A stretch of DNA of 64,000 bases from Ursus arctos (GCF_023065955.2 NW_026622997.1:17030001-17094000), one strand, 5' to 3'; positions 1 through 12,109 are shown, counted from the first letter of the stretch. Program-made: numbers and translations. Notes: generated by a model from the sequence alone, not told the origin.

Positions 1-570
1 ATGTAATTTGCCATATGACCATATTAAGGAGAAAATCCTATAATTATCTCAAAAGAAGAAAAAGCATTTGGTGAACTTTAACATCCATTCATGGCATTAA
101 AAAAAAATGCAGCAAATTACAAATGAAAGCAGACATCTTAATTACCTGGTAAAGTATAGCTACAAAATGGTGAAGCACTAGAAGCATTCTTTCTGGAGGA
201 TAGCTAGAAGAGAAGAGTGTTCACGCTTACTATTTCTATTTACCACCGTCTGGAGGTCCTACCCAGAAGAATGAGATACGGTGCTTTCTACATAGAGAGT
301 ACAGGAGAATCCATGGAGAACTTAGAACTAATATGGAAGGGGGGCTCCTGGTTGGCTCGGTCGGTAGACCATGCAGTTCTTGATCTTAAGCTCATGAGTT
401 TGAGCCCCACATTGGGTGTGGAGCCTACTTAAAAACAAAAACAAAAAAAAAACCTAATATGGAAGGTTTGGCAAGATGGTTGAATACAAGATTAACATAT
501 ATTAAAAAATCAATAGAAGCCATATGTAATAGATAAAAGTAATAAGAAAACATAACGGTAATTTGTAAGA
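1..570 (+). mobile_element. Old L1 ORF2 fragment, split by a SINE
   Basis: The first 140 bases match the L1 ORF2 reverse-transcriptase region (catatgaccatattaagga ... aaagcatttggtgaac ... catccattcatggcatta). Sequence after the SINE (about 467-570, with aagccatatgtaatagataaa) continues in the same style. The reading frame is broken by stops and indels, so it is a dead relic. The left edge is cut by the window. Confidence 0.75.
341..452 (+). mobile_element. Short SINEC (tRNA-derived) element
   Basis: Head GGGGCTCCTGGTTGGCTCGG, box-B-like GAGTTTGAGCC, and a short tail with interrupted poly-A. It lacks the CT-rich body of the longer copies. A perfect 13-bp target duplication, ctaatatggaagg, sits at 328-340 and 454-466, so the insertion is into the older L1. 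Confidence 0.9.
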
Positions 571-1204
571 ATTTATTCTTGATAGGCCAAAACAGCCACT
601 CAGAACTATGGCTGTAGTTTCTGTAGTTGATTCTGTTTCACTCCTAAAGGACTTGACTCCTTATGTTGGCACTAGAAGAAATCTGATTCTCCCTATACAT
701 TCCAGCTTCTTTACAAATACCTGTTCCCAATGGTCTGTCCCCTGTGTGCGTATATACTGATCCATTTCATTTCATTCCCAAACCTTTGTAAAGGAGCTGC
801 TGTGTTTCTGGCAGTTATCTTATCAAGCACCCATTTACCATGTTTCCTTTATTAGATCTGGAAAATTTGCCTCTACTCATGCTATTCATGGCCCTCTCAA
901 AACACAGGTCAAATAGTCTTTGTTTTGGCCTCTGTTTCAGTATATAACTTTTTTTTTTCTCCCTAACTTGGCCCATCTTTGATTCTAAACTTTTTGGATA
1001 TCAGAAAATTGTCCCTATAGTAATCCTGGAAAAGGCCTTCTAAGGTCAACTTCAACATTTAAATGACTTTTACCTGCAGGGAAACAGAGGATATAGTGCA
1101 GAACACAGTAAAATATTTTCTCCTGTGCTCTCAAGAGCAGGGACAGCATGCTATTATTCAATTTTGTATCCTGTAACAGAGTCTTACAGAAAGAGGTGCC
1201 GATT
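571..1204. other. Intronic sequence, nothing recognised
   Basis: AT-rich unique-looking intron. No coding signal, known repeat or RNA gene seen. Confidence 0.5.
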
Positions 1205-1304
1205 ATATATATTTTTAAATTTTTTATTATGTTAGTCACCATACAGTACATCCTTAGTTGTTGATGTAGTGTTCCATGATTCATTGTTTGCGTATCCGAT
1301 TATA
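1205..1304 (-). mobile_element. 5'-truncated carnivore L1, 3' end only
   Basis: The motif gttagtcaccatacagtaca ... ttccatgattcattgtttgc is the antisense of the 3' UTR of the young carnivore L1 lineage. Only about 90 bp was inserted. Imperfect flanking duplications (ccgattatat...attttta) lie on both sides. Confidence 0.8.
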
Positions 1305-1880
1305 TTTTTAATGGATTATACAAAACCTGAAAGGTCCAGAAAACAGAGTGATTCATTTTAGATGTTCCACAAGCAATAGGAAGGTGGTCCTTCATTCCTT
1401 CTAATCCCCTTTACCTCTTTGTCATTGTGCAATCATAAAGCAACCTCCTATAGGTCTTTGTTGGACCTGGATAAAAGTGCAGATAGAGTCGCTCTCCCCT
1501 TGGCTTCCTCTTCCCACCCTAGGCCTGTCGTCCCCCACCACAAGGAACCTCTGGGGCATGAGTGTGGACACCCACCAGCCCACTACTCACGCTCCATCTT
1601 CTGGAAGCTCTTGGCCATCTGGGCAAGAAATTCAGTGGTCCCAAACACCCAGTGCTCAGAATGTGGTTTAAAAGTGGGTGCAGGATTCAGGGTGCACCCT
1701 TGGCCCAGACATCTTATCCTAAATGTGGAGGGTCAGAGGTAGGAGGAAGGGTCCTCTTAGGTACCAGGAACAGGGCAAGATTTTTCTGCTGCCTGTGCAA
1801 CCAGGAATACATCAGCTCGTTTCCTGAAGAATTCTGACTCAACATACTCTCCTCTTTTAAGTAAAATCATAACATGTAAG
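1305..1880. other. Intronic sequence, nothing recognised
   Basis: Three overlapping short open frames at 1419-1837 have no recognisable homology and no splice context. Treated as non-coding. Confidence 0.5.
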
Positions 1881-1889
1881 AACTTAAAG

Positions 1890-2030
1890 AGACCTTTGAA
1901 AGCATCTTATCCAAACTTTTCATTAACTGAGGAAACCAAGGCCATGGAAATGAACTGACTTGCCAATGGTCATGTGACAAGGTCAGCATTAGACAACTAA
2001 TAGAAAACCAGGTTTCCAGGGTACAAATAA
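1890..2030 (-). repeat. Possible MIR-like relic
   Basis: The sequence cattaactgaggaaaccaag ... gacttgccaatggtcatgtga resembles the antisense MIR core (gaggaaactgaggc ... cttgcccaaggtcac). It is heavily diverged. Confidence 0.45.
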
Positions 2031-2571
2031 TGCTTCCCATTATCGTTCTTCCAGCTCTGTATTCAGTGCCTGTCACGGTAGTTCCCCCAGTGCTTTGGCA
2101 GACTGTGTTGCTTAGCTCTGTTGCTATTGAGTAAAACTGGCAAATTGAAACCACAGTGCAGCAAACTCTGCTTGGAGGGCAGAGGAAAATGTATCCACAT
2201 GCTTTCAGCATCTCCATAACTCCTAATTGTGGGGAAAAAATTCCATGTGATGAATAGGATATGTCCTTTAGAATCAGAAGTGGACACCAGTGAGCTATCA
2301 GATAGGCTGAAACGCCAGAAGCCAAGTAAATACAATGGAAAGGAATAGCATTGCATTGTTGGCTTTTATTAAAGTTGTCCATTTTCATCCCTTCCAAGTT
2401 CCCTCCAGAGTAACATACCCAAGACAACTATGCTGCATGCAGCATGGCACCATAGACCAGCCATGTCTCAGCCTTGCGTGCTGTAGCTGGAATTCCCTGA
2501 TTTTATTCTGAGAAGTGAAGTGAGAAGAAAAGGAGGAAAATAGCTCAGAAAAATAGCTCTTCTTCATTCCT

Positions 2572-2725
2572 TTATGTCATTCTTTCAATAAATATTTATC
2601 AAATGGTTTCTAGATACTAGGACCTGGGCTGGGTACTAGGACAGGAGGTGAACAAGGCACAGATAGTCCCTGCTCTTGAATATTTTCCAGTCTAATGGGA
2701 GAGAATCATAGGAGATCCTTGAGAG
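2572..2725 (-). repeat. L2-like LINE relic
   Basis: ttctttcaataaatatttat ... ggacaggaggtgaacaagg ... tgctcttgaatattttccag follows the antisense L2 3' region (caataaatatttattgagc ... gtgaacaaaacag ... cctcatggagcttacattc). Confidence 0.65.
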
Positions 2726-2729
2726 GGAA

Positions 2730-3344
2730 AAGCAGTGCGTGAAAGAGCTAAGCCAACAATGTGGGGAGCCCTGATAGAGCAGAAAGCAAAAAGGAGCGCT
2801 ACCTGTTAGCAAGCATGGTGGAGGAGCTCGGTGCTTTGCTGCTGAGCAGATGAGGACTCATGTTCTTCATCTTCGTGGAGAACAAAGTGAACTACAGCTG
2901 GAGGGATTCAGGTGGGAAGTAACATTTACATATTTTTAAAAGCTTTTAGAATAGGAAATAGACACCTAGAGGAGATTATGGACTATTCTTATCTGATCAT
3001 CTTTAAAGCAGACCCCCTGGCATAGGGTGGTTTAGCCATGATCTTGTTTGTGTCTGGGAATGATGAATCCGGGAACCCCTTGAGGTCACTGCAAGCTCCA
3101 TTTGCGTTTATATGGTTGGCAGAATGCTTAGTGATGTTGGACAATACGTATCTAGTTTGTTATTTAGGAAGTGACACTACAGTGTTTAAAACAGATGTTA
3201 GATTTTGTGAACTATGGGTGAGATATAAGTAAGTCAAAAGCACCTAGTTTTTATTGCACTTTTTAGTGGATTAATACTGAATTACAAAGAAGAGGCATCT
3301 TCTGAGACAGCCATGTAGTTTTATTTTTATTGTTTTTGCAACAA
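2730..3344. other. Intronic sequence, nothing recognised
   Basis: No repeat family or exon recognised. The open frame at 3038-3232 has no identifiable homology. Confidence 0.5.
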
Positions 3345-4660
3345 CTTTTTTTTTTTTTAGTTTTAAGTAGTTGTCAGCATTTTGTTTATGAAAAATATTT
3401 TTACACATGCATAGCTGACCTATAACGTTAAATTAGTTTCAGGTATATAACAGTGATTGAACAACTATTATGTTTTGCTACGCTCACTGCGAGTGTAGCT
3501 ACCATCTGTTATCGTACATTATTACGGTACCATCCACTATATTTTCTATGCTGCACTTCTCATTCCCCAATTTATTCTCCATAACTGGAAGTCTGTATCT
3601 CCCATTCCCCTTCATCCATTTTGCCCATCCCCCCACCCCCCTTCCCTCTTGCAGCCATCAGTTTGCTGTTTATATTTATAGGTCACATTTTGTTCTTTAT
3701 TCATTTGTTTTTTTAGATTCCGCATGAGTGAAATCGTAAAGCATTTGATCTTTCTCAGTCTGACTTATTTTACTTAGCATAATACCTTCTAGGTCGATCC
3801 CTGTTATTGCAAATGGCCCTATCTCTTCCTTCTTTATGGCTGTGTAATTTTCCATTGTGTATATATACCACATCTTCCTTATCCATTCGTCTGTTAATGG
3901 ACACATAGATTGCTTCCTTATCTTAGCTATTGTAAATAATACTGCAGTAAGCATAGGAAATTAATGTTTTCATTTTCTCTGGGTAAATACCCCACAGTGG
4001 AATTATTGGCTCATATGGTATTTCCATTTTTCAATTTTTTGAGGTACCACCATACTGTTTTCCACAGTGGCTGCACCAATATAAATTCCCACCAACAGTG
4101 CGTAAGAATTCCTTTTTCTCTACATCGTTGCCAACACTTATTATTTCTTGTTTCTTTCTTTCTTTTTTTAATTTTAGCCATTCTGACACGGTGTACAGTG
4201 ATATCTCATTGTGGTTTTGATTTGCATTTCCGTAATAATGAGTGATGTTGAGCATATTTTCATGTTCTGTTGACCACCTCTGTGTCTTCTTTGGAAAAAT
4301 GTCTATTCAAGTCCTCTTGACTATTTTTTAATTGGATTATTTTTTTGGGTGTTAAGTTGTATAAGTTCTTTATATGTTTTGGATATTAAGCCCTTATTGG
4401 ATGTGTCATTTGCAAATATCTTCTTCCATTTGGTAGGTTGGTTTTTTGTTTTGTTGCTGGTTTTCTTCACTGTGCAGAAGCTTTTTATTTTGGTGTAGCC
4501 CCTATGGTTTATTTTTGTTTTTGTTTCTCTTGCCTTAGGAGACATATCTAGAAAAATGTTAAGGCCAGTGTCAAAGGGATTACTGCCTGTGCTCTCTTCT
4601 AGGATTTTTATGGTTTCAGGTTTCACATTTAGGTCTTATTTTTGTATATGGCTTTAGAAA
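3345..4660 (-). mobile_element. Antisense L1 (3' UTR and ORF2 C-terminus), decayed
   Basis: The minus strand encodes the typical L1 ORF2 C-terminal series in broken frames: [18 protein letters not shown] (4031-4255), then FTIAKIRKQSMCPLTDEWI and IYTMENYTAIKK (3697-3954). The rest to about 3345 is L1 3' UTR (the antisense shows agtttcaggtatataacagtg). No intact protein remains. The EN and RT domains are absent, so this is a 5'-truncated copy. Confidence 0.88.
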
Positions 4661-4671
4661 GTGGTCCAGTT

Positions 4672-5042
4672 TCATTCATACGTTGCAATCCTAACCCCCA
4701 GTGTGACTGGATTTGGAGGTGAGGCCTCTGGGGAAGCAGTTAAGGATAAACGAAGATAAGGGAGAGGCTGTAATCTAAGGGGAGGGGTGTCCTTGTTAGA
4801 AAAGACCCCAGAGAGCTTGCTTGCCTTGTCTCTCTTTGCACCAAAAGAAGAGGTCACATGAGCACACAGAAAGAAGGCAGCCACCTGTAAACCCAGAGAA
4901 ATCTCAGGATGAAACCTACCTGGCCAGCTCCTTGATCTTGGATTTCCCAGCCTCCAGAACGCTGAGAAATACATTTCTGTTGCTTAAACCACCCAGTCTG
5001 TGGTATTTTGTTATGGTGGCCCTGAGACCCTCCCCATTTCCA
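4672..5042 (-). repeat. Old mammalian interspersed repeat (family name uncertain)
   Basis: aatcctaacccccagtgtg ... tgatcttggatttcccagcc ... tttctgttgcttaaaccacc ... tggtattttgttatgg is a well-known mammalian repeat. It runs opposite to the copies near 35975 and 62410. I am not sure whether RepeatMasker files it under an L1M 5' region or an LTR class. Confidence 0.7.
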
Positions 5043-5044
5043 AC

Positions 5045-5521
5045 ACCACTTATAAGAGAGGAAACACAGCTGAGGCTGTGGCACCGTTAATGGCCTATTA
5101 ATTTATAAGATAAACCAATAAACTAAAAACAGAACATACTCCCCTTTCAGTGTGAGTGATTTAAATTAGGTGTCAGTGGCAGTCTTCATCACCATCGTTG
5201 ACGCTGCTCTCTTTTGGTGGTGCTCTATTGGTCTATGGGATGCAGATAAAGCGGGCATGGTCTCTCCCTTTTAGGATTCTTGATGTTGTTGATTTCAGTC
5301 ATTTAACAAAGAAAAATGGTGTGGGAGACCCCACAGCATCCTAACTTTACTGTGGCATTCCTCTGCGGTACTAGGGAGCCTGAAAAAATAAACCTCCCCA
5401 CAAGGGGAAGATGAAGGTGAAGAGTGGGAGAAGGAATATGACCTTGAACTTAATTTGGAAATATAATTCATACGCACTTTTAACAACTAAAGTGGATTGC
5501 TTTGAAGTTCCCTGTTAGGTC
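5045..5521. other. Intronic sequence, nothing recognised
   Basis: No exon or repeat identified. Confidence 0.5.
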
Positions 5522-5537
5522 AAAGATTCATAAAACT

Positions 5538-5738
5538 GGGGCGCCTGGGTGGCACAGCGGTTAAGCGTCTGCCTTCGGCTCAGGGCGTGATCCCAGGGTC
5601 CTGGAATCGAGCCCCACATCAGGCTCCTCTGCTATGAGCCTGCTTCTTCCTCTCCCACTTCCCCTGCTTGTGTTCCCTCTCTCGCTGGCTGTCTCTATCT
5701 CTGTCTAATAAATAAATAAATAAAATCTTAAAAAAAAA
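5538..5738 (+). mobile_element. SINEC, young ursid-type subfamily
   Basis: Full-length: GGGGCGCCTGGGTGGCACAG head, GGAATCGAGCCCC box B, CT-rich body, (AATA)n plus poly-A tail. A perfect 16-bp duplication, aaagattcataaaact, flanks it at 5522-5537 and 5739-5754. Confidence 0.95.
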
Positions 5739-5754
5739 AAAGATTCATAAAACT

Positions 5755-6466
5755 AACAGGGTAAGTTATCAAGAGGAAGAATTGGGTTTTGATCCGTTGG
5801 CTTGTCACATGTTATGTCTATGTGTTACGTCATGTAAGTGTAAGAAGTCAAGCAGATAGGAACTGTAGCAGTTTTCGAAACCCAGAAAGTAGAAGGGAGG
5901 TCTCTCTTGATGTGTGTGTATTTCTTTTAACCGTGTGCTTTCCAGTTGCTAGCATCTGGATAATCACAACTAGGGATGACGTGCTTTTCCTTCGTGCTCC
6001 GTAGTTTTTTAAACCTCGTCCCCACAAATGATGTTAACTTCTGAGATTTTATGCCATTCCACAAACTGCTGGTGTATTCAGGCAGGTGATGGAGGTTGAA
6101 ATGAGTCTTTCCAACCCATGCCTTTCTTTTTTCTCTTTCTCTATTTACCAACATGATTCCCTGGATCGAAATCAAATTGATAAGGAAATAAATTTGACCA
6201 TTTCTTTTCCACTCCCCCGGTACACATTTGTTGATCCTAAGAGCAAACATTAGTGATTGGCTCATTTACAAGACTCTCTAAAGGTAAAAGAGAAATTCCT
6301 CCCCTGATTAGAGATTAAGCTAGTGCTTCAGATCCTTTAGACACATAGGCTAAATTAGAAGTAGTTGGACAGCCCTTAGAGGGCAGGTGGAGCCTTGGGA
6401 GGGAAAGCCACTAACGTATGTGTCCTGTTACTCTGTAAAAAAAGCATGCTGGAGAAGCTTCTTTAG
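5755..6466. other. Intronic sequence, nothing recognised
   Basis: No exon, repeat or RNA gene recognised. Confidence 0.5.
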
Positions 6467-6479
6467 GAAAGGGAATGAA

Positions 6480-6690
6480 GGGTAAGCCTGGGTGGCTCAG
6501 TTGGTTAAGCAGCTGCCTTCGGCTCCGGTCATGATCCCAGGGGTCCTGGGCTAGAGCCCCGCATCGGGCTCCCTGCTAGGCAGTGAGCCTGCTTCTCCCT
6601 CTCCCTCTGCCTGCAGCTCCCCCCGCTTGTGCGTGCACGCTCGCTCTCTCTTATTCGCTCACTCTGTCAAATAAACTTTTTTTTAAATGG
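6480..6690 (+). mobile_element. SINEC, older subfamily
   Basis: Head taagcctgggtggctcagttg, then catgatcccagg and a CT-rich body with tgcctgcagctcccccc. The flanking duplication is diverged (aaagggaatgaag / aaagcgaatcaag). Confidence 0.88.
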
Positions 6691-6703
6691 AAAGCGAATC
6701 AAG

Positions 6704-8395
6704 TCTTGGTGACTCTGTGGATGCAGATTACTATTAGTAATAAAACTTGCAAGGCTGTGGACATTAAAAAGGAAGGAGAACATCGTAGGAAAGAGAGCAA
6801 GTGCAAAGTCTGCAGCCATGACGAAACCCAGAGAATTGATGTTTGTGTGGAATTTCTTAGTTTTTTAGTTTTTTCTAAAATATTTTGACTTGGGATATAA
6901 GTGAGGATTGTGACAGTTTTGTTTATTCAGTAAAGCTTTTGTATTACTTTTAGGGAAGGTCTCTCTGTGAAGAGGTGCCAGAAAAAATAACAAGTGAAGA
7001 TTGGATCTATTCTATGAATAGTTTCTAGAAGCACGTAGCTTCTCCTGCCTGTCATGCATGACCACTGGAATGCTGAGAAGGCGTTGTATCTGCACTCAAA
7101 AGGAAAAACAAAGGTGGTGTAGAAAGGCAGGATAGCACAAGTTTTAGATGGCTAGGGGAGAACTGCTCTGATATTTACAAAAGACAGAAAGGGGGGAGTG
7201 AGGGAGGAAGAAAAAAGAAAAGCCTCGGGCTCTTTGCTCTTAAGGATTCATAAGGTAGAGGGGAAATAATTAGAAACTGAATTTCCCATAAATGCAAATC
7301 TAGATGTCAGGCATTCACCATTTTTCCAGAAACTCCTTGCAACCTACATGGTTGGAAGTAGGGTCCGTTTGAGCTCTCTTGAGCTCTGCTTGTATTCAAG
7401 ATAAGGAATACTGTTTATAAATCTCCAAATGGTCTCCTGGATGATAACTTTATATGTTTTTTACTAGAAAGCAGTAAACCAATTCAAGATGGATTTATTT
7501 CTAAGAAAGTATTATCCGTGTTGATGCAAATTAATCTCTGCCTTGCCCTCCCTAATTCCTTCTTCCCTGCTCTCGTCCTGCTGCCCCCAGCAATGGTAGA
7601 AGGAGCGATTGTACTCTAAAGTAATTGGGTGTAATTATTTTTACACTTTATCCTGAGTTATTTGTAGTAATATTCCGCAGTTTGATCTTGGTTGTTAGAG
7701 CAGAGGAAAGCTCTTTTACTTTTGAGCTTTGAGAAACCACACACCTTTCTACCAGGAAACTGGTTTAAAGCTGAAGAATGTCCCTTTTGCCCTGGCCGAC
7801 TGGCTGATTCAGAGCCAGATTCCCCTCCAGCCGTGGAGGATTGCCCTACTGAAAGCGTCGTAAACTCAGCGGCCTCAACTGGGCCTCATGTCCTCTCTGG
7901 CCATCCTACTCTGCTTCTCCAGAATGTTCACGCCGCCACTGTCCTTAGTGACTCCACTTTTCTCTAGCATCTTACTTCCTCCCCGCTCCCGATCCCCGAC
8001 TCCTCCCGCTCCCGATCCCCGACTCCTACCATCCCCACGCGATTTTACCTTAGGAGCCTGGTGTAGACAGCAGCCGCCCTCAGGCAAGAATGCTCCCGGC
8101 TTCCTACTCCCTACCCCTTCTCTGCCTCCTCCTGCTGAGCTGGAGGAAGGTCCCTCTACCTTCTGAAGATCTGTCTGGCCCCTACTTTCCTACCTAGACA
8201 GAACCTCATATCCCCTCCTTTCTCTCCTAGGGTTCCGTTTTCACTTGTTGCTAGCTCTTGTCCCTACACAAAGATGCCCTTAGCGCCTTCCATGTTCAAA
8301 AGCTCTGCCTTGACCCTGTTGTTCCGGTGCCGTCCTTTCTCTGCTCCCGGCCGAGCTTCTCACCTTGCTCCTGGCTTTACTGCAGCTGCTCCTTG
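6704..8395. other. Intronic sequence, mostly repeat-free
   Basis: No exon identified. C-rich between about 7960 and 8250, with a short 23-bp tandem repeat (listed separately). Open frames at 7692-7967 and 7888-8166 look like by-products of the high C content. Confidence 0.5.
7984..8029 (+). repeat. Two-copy 23-bp tandem repeat
   Basis: The unit beginning cgctcccgatccccgactcc occurs at 7984 and again at 8007, with one mismatch at the end of the second copy. Confidence 0.85.
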
Positions 8396-8425
8396 GAGGT
8401 CCATTCCTTTCTTCTTCTTCTTCTT

Positions 8426-8624
8426 CTTTTTTTTTTAAGATTTTATTTATTTATTTGACGGAGAGCGAGACAGCCAGCGAGAGAGGGAACACAAGCAGGG
8501 GGAGTGGGAGAGGAAGAAGCAGACTCACAGCGGAGGAGCCTGATGTGGGGCTCGATCCCAGAACGCCGGGATCACGCCCTGAGCCGAAGGCAGACGCTTA
8601 ACCACTGCACCACCCCGGTGCCCC
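8426..8624 (-). mobile_element. SINEC, young subfamily, antisense
   Basis: Poly-T then aagattttatttatttattt, gagacagccagcgagag, ending at GGTGCCCC. The 17-bp duplication gaggtccattcctttct is at 8396-8412 and 8626-8642. A (TTC)n run precedes the poly-T. Confidence 0.95.
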
Positions 8625-8889
8625 AGAGGTCCATTCCTTTCTGTGACTACTTCCAGTTTTACTTTCTCTTAACATCCCGAGGACTTTTCCCCAGTGAACC
8701 AGTTCCTCTTCTGCATAAGGGGTGTGGTTTGGAGTGTTGGGGTCTAGAGCCAATGGCCAGGAAAGTAGTCTTAAGACGTCTTTGGTGCAAAAACGTGGTT
8801 TTGTGAAAGCAGGGGGGACAGGACCCATGGGCAGAAATTGCTGCATTGGGGTCATGAAGAGCGGCTGAGTATATAAGATTTTCTGTCCT

Positions 8890-9090
8890 GGGGCGCCTGG
8901 GTGGCACAGCGGTTAAGCGTCTGCCTTCGGCTCAGGGCGTGATCCCGGCGTTATGGGATCGAGCCCCACATCGGGCTCCTCCGCTATGAGCCTGCTTCTT
9001 CCTCTCCCACTCCCCCTGCTTGTGTTCCCTTTCTCGCTGGCTGTCTCTATCTCTGTCGAATAAATAAATAAAATCTTAAAAAAAAAAAAA
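8890..9090 (+). mobile_element. SINEC, young subfamily
   Basis: Near-consensus copy with the 15-bp duplication aagattttctgtcct at 8875-8889 and 9091-9105. It lies 265 bp from an oppositely oriented copy of the same subfamily. Confidence 0.95.
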
Positions 9091-9105
9091 AAGATTTTCT
9101 GTCCT

Positions 9106-9740
9106 GTAGAGGGGAGGATGACGTCAAGGTTTCAGGAAATTTAATCTATAGGTTTCTGGAAGTTTGGCTGTTATTAAAATTGCTTTTTTTCCTTGTAAAT
9201 CATTAAGAGACTCGTGTCCTGCATAACTGTGATCTCTTGGTTTTCCTCTAGCAAAGCATTAATGTTAAGACAACTGGGCATTCCTGGAGCAGTGTCACTC
9301 TGCTGCCGCAGGGACTTGTCAGCGGGCTCTGAGTTGTGAGGAAATTTAGTTTTCCATCTGCCTTTGTTTCTCACACAGAAGGACCAATCCCTCTTCTCTT
9401 GGCTTAGGTTTCATGCACTCTCCTGCTTTTCCTTGTCTCTCCCCAGTGCCTAACCGTTATAGTCCATGCAGCTTTGATCCTGAGCCCCCTTCTCCTCTGT
9501 ACCCCGTCTCTAGAACATTTTCATCCTGCACGTGGCTCCACATATCACCTATGTGCTGATACAACCCAAGTTTAGATTTCTATCCATTGCCATCCAGATT
9601 TCCTCCGAAGGTCCAGACTCACACTTGATATCTCCAGTCTCTCTCACAAGGACCTCAAATTGACAGTCGTCAAAATCAGGCTCATCATCTGCCTCCCGAA
9701 ACCCCATCCTTCTCCTGTGCTTCCTTCCTCCACCCTCACT
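9106..9740. other. Intronic sequence, little recognised
   Basis: The right half (about 9400-9740) has the C/T-rich style of diverged L2 and may be the start of the L2 that follows. Confidence 0.4.
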
Positions 9741-9744
9741 CTTA

Positions 9745-10442
9745 CTCAAGATAAACACAGCAGTGATTCTGAGCACCTCCCTGTCTACCACATTCAGTCT
9801 TGAAATCCTGTTCATTTATTGGACGTGTTCATTTGTCTCTAGTTCCCATGATTCCTTCCTAAGCCAACCTCCACGGTCTCTCGTCAGGACTATGACAACA
9901 GCCTCCCCTGGTCCCCTCACGTCCACTTCGGCACCCTGTAATCAGTTCTCTGCTCTGTTGCAACAGTCAACGTGGTCGTATTCCTCCTTTAGAACATTTG
10001 TATAGCTTCCAGCATGCTTATAAAGTCCAGAATCCTTTACACACTCTACAAGACCCTGCTTGAGCTAGCGCTGCCTGCAAGCCTCCTGCAATCCCAGCCA
10101 CCCTCCCCTGGCACAGCCACATGGCCTTTCCTATGCTGGTAGTTCCCACTCCATGGCTCTGGTGCATGTCCACCCAGTCTTCAACTCTTATGCCTTCAGA
10201 CTTGTCCAAATGTCACTTGCTCCGATATCCTCCAGTTTAAAACAGGCACCACAGCCATAGGCATTCATCGTGCCGTTGTGTTGCCATAGAATTTCTCTCA
10301 ATTCAGAGTCCTGCGTCTCTTCTGATGATCAGACATCTGTCACCCACAGCAGACTGCCCGCTGGGGGCCCTCTGTCTGTGCCGTCCTAGATGCTCCTGGC
10401 ACATGGGAGGTGCCCAATGATCGTTGCTGAATGAATCCGTGA
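9745..10442 (+). repeat. L2 LINE relic (3' half)
   Basis: aagtccagaatcctttacac ... caagaccctgcttgagctag ... ccaaatgtcacttgctccg ... ctcctggcacatgggaggtgc ... gttgctgaatgaatc follow the sense L2 consensus in order, ending with the usual 3' terminus. Confidence 0.8.
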
Positions 10443-10444
10443 GT

Positions 10445-11925
10445 GACAGATAAATAGAAACATCCTCCTGGAACTGACCTGGAGCTCTGGTGGCTCAGAC
10501 TGGCTTCTTCAGTGCTGCTGGTGACAGGACAGGCCCTGTTCCCTGGTGTGTAACTGCCTCTGGAGTATAGCAATGAGTGTTCCTGTTCCCCATCAAAAAA
10601 TCACTCCTAATGGTGATGTTCTGTGTATATGTATTTGAAGCCTTTTACCTTCTGCCTGTGAAGAGTGTTTACTCTAAGAATTTCTAAGTAGACATGAAAG
10701 GTAACTCATCTGCTGAAATCCAAACATAGTTATATTGACCTAGGAAGATGGCATTAGCTTGGAATGTTTCAACAGGTGCGATTCGTGCTTGAACACATCT
10801 TTTCAGTTTACACTTTACCGTGATAGTTGCTTTTTTTTTTTTAAGTTGGGAAGAGAAAATACACATTTGAAAGTTAGTCCGTACCCCATTGAAAGTCCTC
10901 TATAATTTCCAAGTGCTGTGGATGATGGTAAATCAGGAAGGGTGGCCGGCTGATTTAGTGTCACAACCAGGTTAGTGTTACTCTGCTCGACTGCATAACA
11001 GTCAGTGATATTCAAACACACGGACTGTGCTGTGAAGCCCTCGTGGTGAAGGAAGGAATAACAGAAATAAAATTGAGGAAAGGAAGGTATACGCTATCAC
11101 AAAAGACAGAAGCCCCAAGCCATGCTATTGTACTGAGGCTAATCACCAGCAGAAAGTTTCATTTTCTCTTGATTAAAATTTCAAATTGTTTCCATTTGAA
11201 TCTTCTTTCCACCTATCTCACATTAATACAATAATGGCATTTGAGTCAAGGTACGTCTTGAAACCTCTGAACAATCACATTCACAATTTCAGGCTCTCAG
11301 AATAAAATAGTTTTTTCCCAGATTTGCAGAAGAGAATTACAGACCCCACTGAAGTCCTGGCCAACTGTTTTAATTCCCAACATGGGAATGTGATCAGTTG
11401 TCTGCCTGGGGTAGATAAGCCACAAAACTGTGGACATACACTATTCTGTAAATGACAGAAGAAAAAAAATGCTTCTTTGAGCTTCCCCCAGCCGACCTCC
11501 AAAATTGTGTCCCTATGCACATCTACACCTGTTATGTTTATTCATTTATTCCTCTTCTCCCCTTTAATGGCACTCTTGGTATTCCTGTTTCCCACATTCT
11601 TAAATCCCAAATTGTGAACTGGCTGGTTGGTTGGTATTTTAATATAATTGCCTTCACCAAGTTGTGTGATAATCAGCTTCAGGAAACCCTCCGTGGAAAT
11701 GAACTCATCAGTCGACAGGCACGTACCGGGCAACTGTGAGCTGTAAGGAAGGATTCTCTAGAAGATGAAGAGATTGATGCTTGAGCCCTGTTCATAACTC
11801 CCCAGGTACTTGGCGAGGCTCAGGTAATTGGGATAAACGAAAGGGCAGAGACAAGAGGTAAAGAGATGTCCCAGATTGCAATTGTAATGACTTGAGTTTA
11901 TTTCTCCTGGTTCTTCTCTTATATA
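10445..11925. other. Intronic sequence, nothing recognised
   Basis: AT-rich, apparently unique. Several open frames on both strands show no recognisable protein. Confidence 0.5.
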
Positions 11926-11929
11926 TCAG

Positions 11930-12105
11930 AATCTTTTGAAGATCTTATTAAAACTCATGTTCCTGCTCACACCCCCCCCCCCCAACAACCCTCCAGAGAT
12001 TCTGACTCAGTAAATCCTAGATAGGGCCCATCCATTTTCATTTTTAGAAGCTTCCTAGGGATACAGCTGCTAGCAGCCTGACCATACTTTGAGGATAACT
12101 GGTTG
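11930..12105. repeat. hAT (MER5-like) DNA transposon relic
   Basis: agattctgactcagtaaatc ... catttttagaagcttccta ... tttgaggataactgg resembles MER5-type Charlie elements. A 13-14 nt C run lies inside it near 11970. Confidence 0.6.
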
Positions 12106-12109
12106 AGCT

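Noticed and set aside
3697..4626. Possible active L1 reverse transcriptase
   Set aside because: Only the C-terminal part of ORF2 and 3' UTR are present, with several frame breaks; no endonuclease or catalytic RT block.
8365..8601. Repeated open frame reading SERGNTSRGSGRGRSRL, also at 22687-22872 (minus), 23702-23917, 44503-44715 (minus) and 63144-63350
   Set aside because: It is the antisense reading of young SINE copies. Shared sequence reflects shared origin of the repeat, not a protein family.
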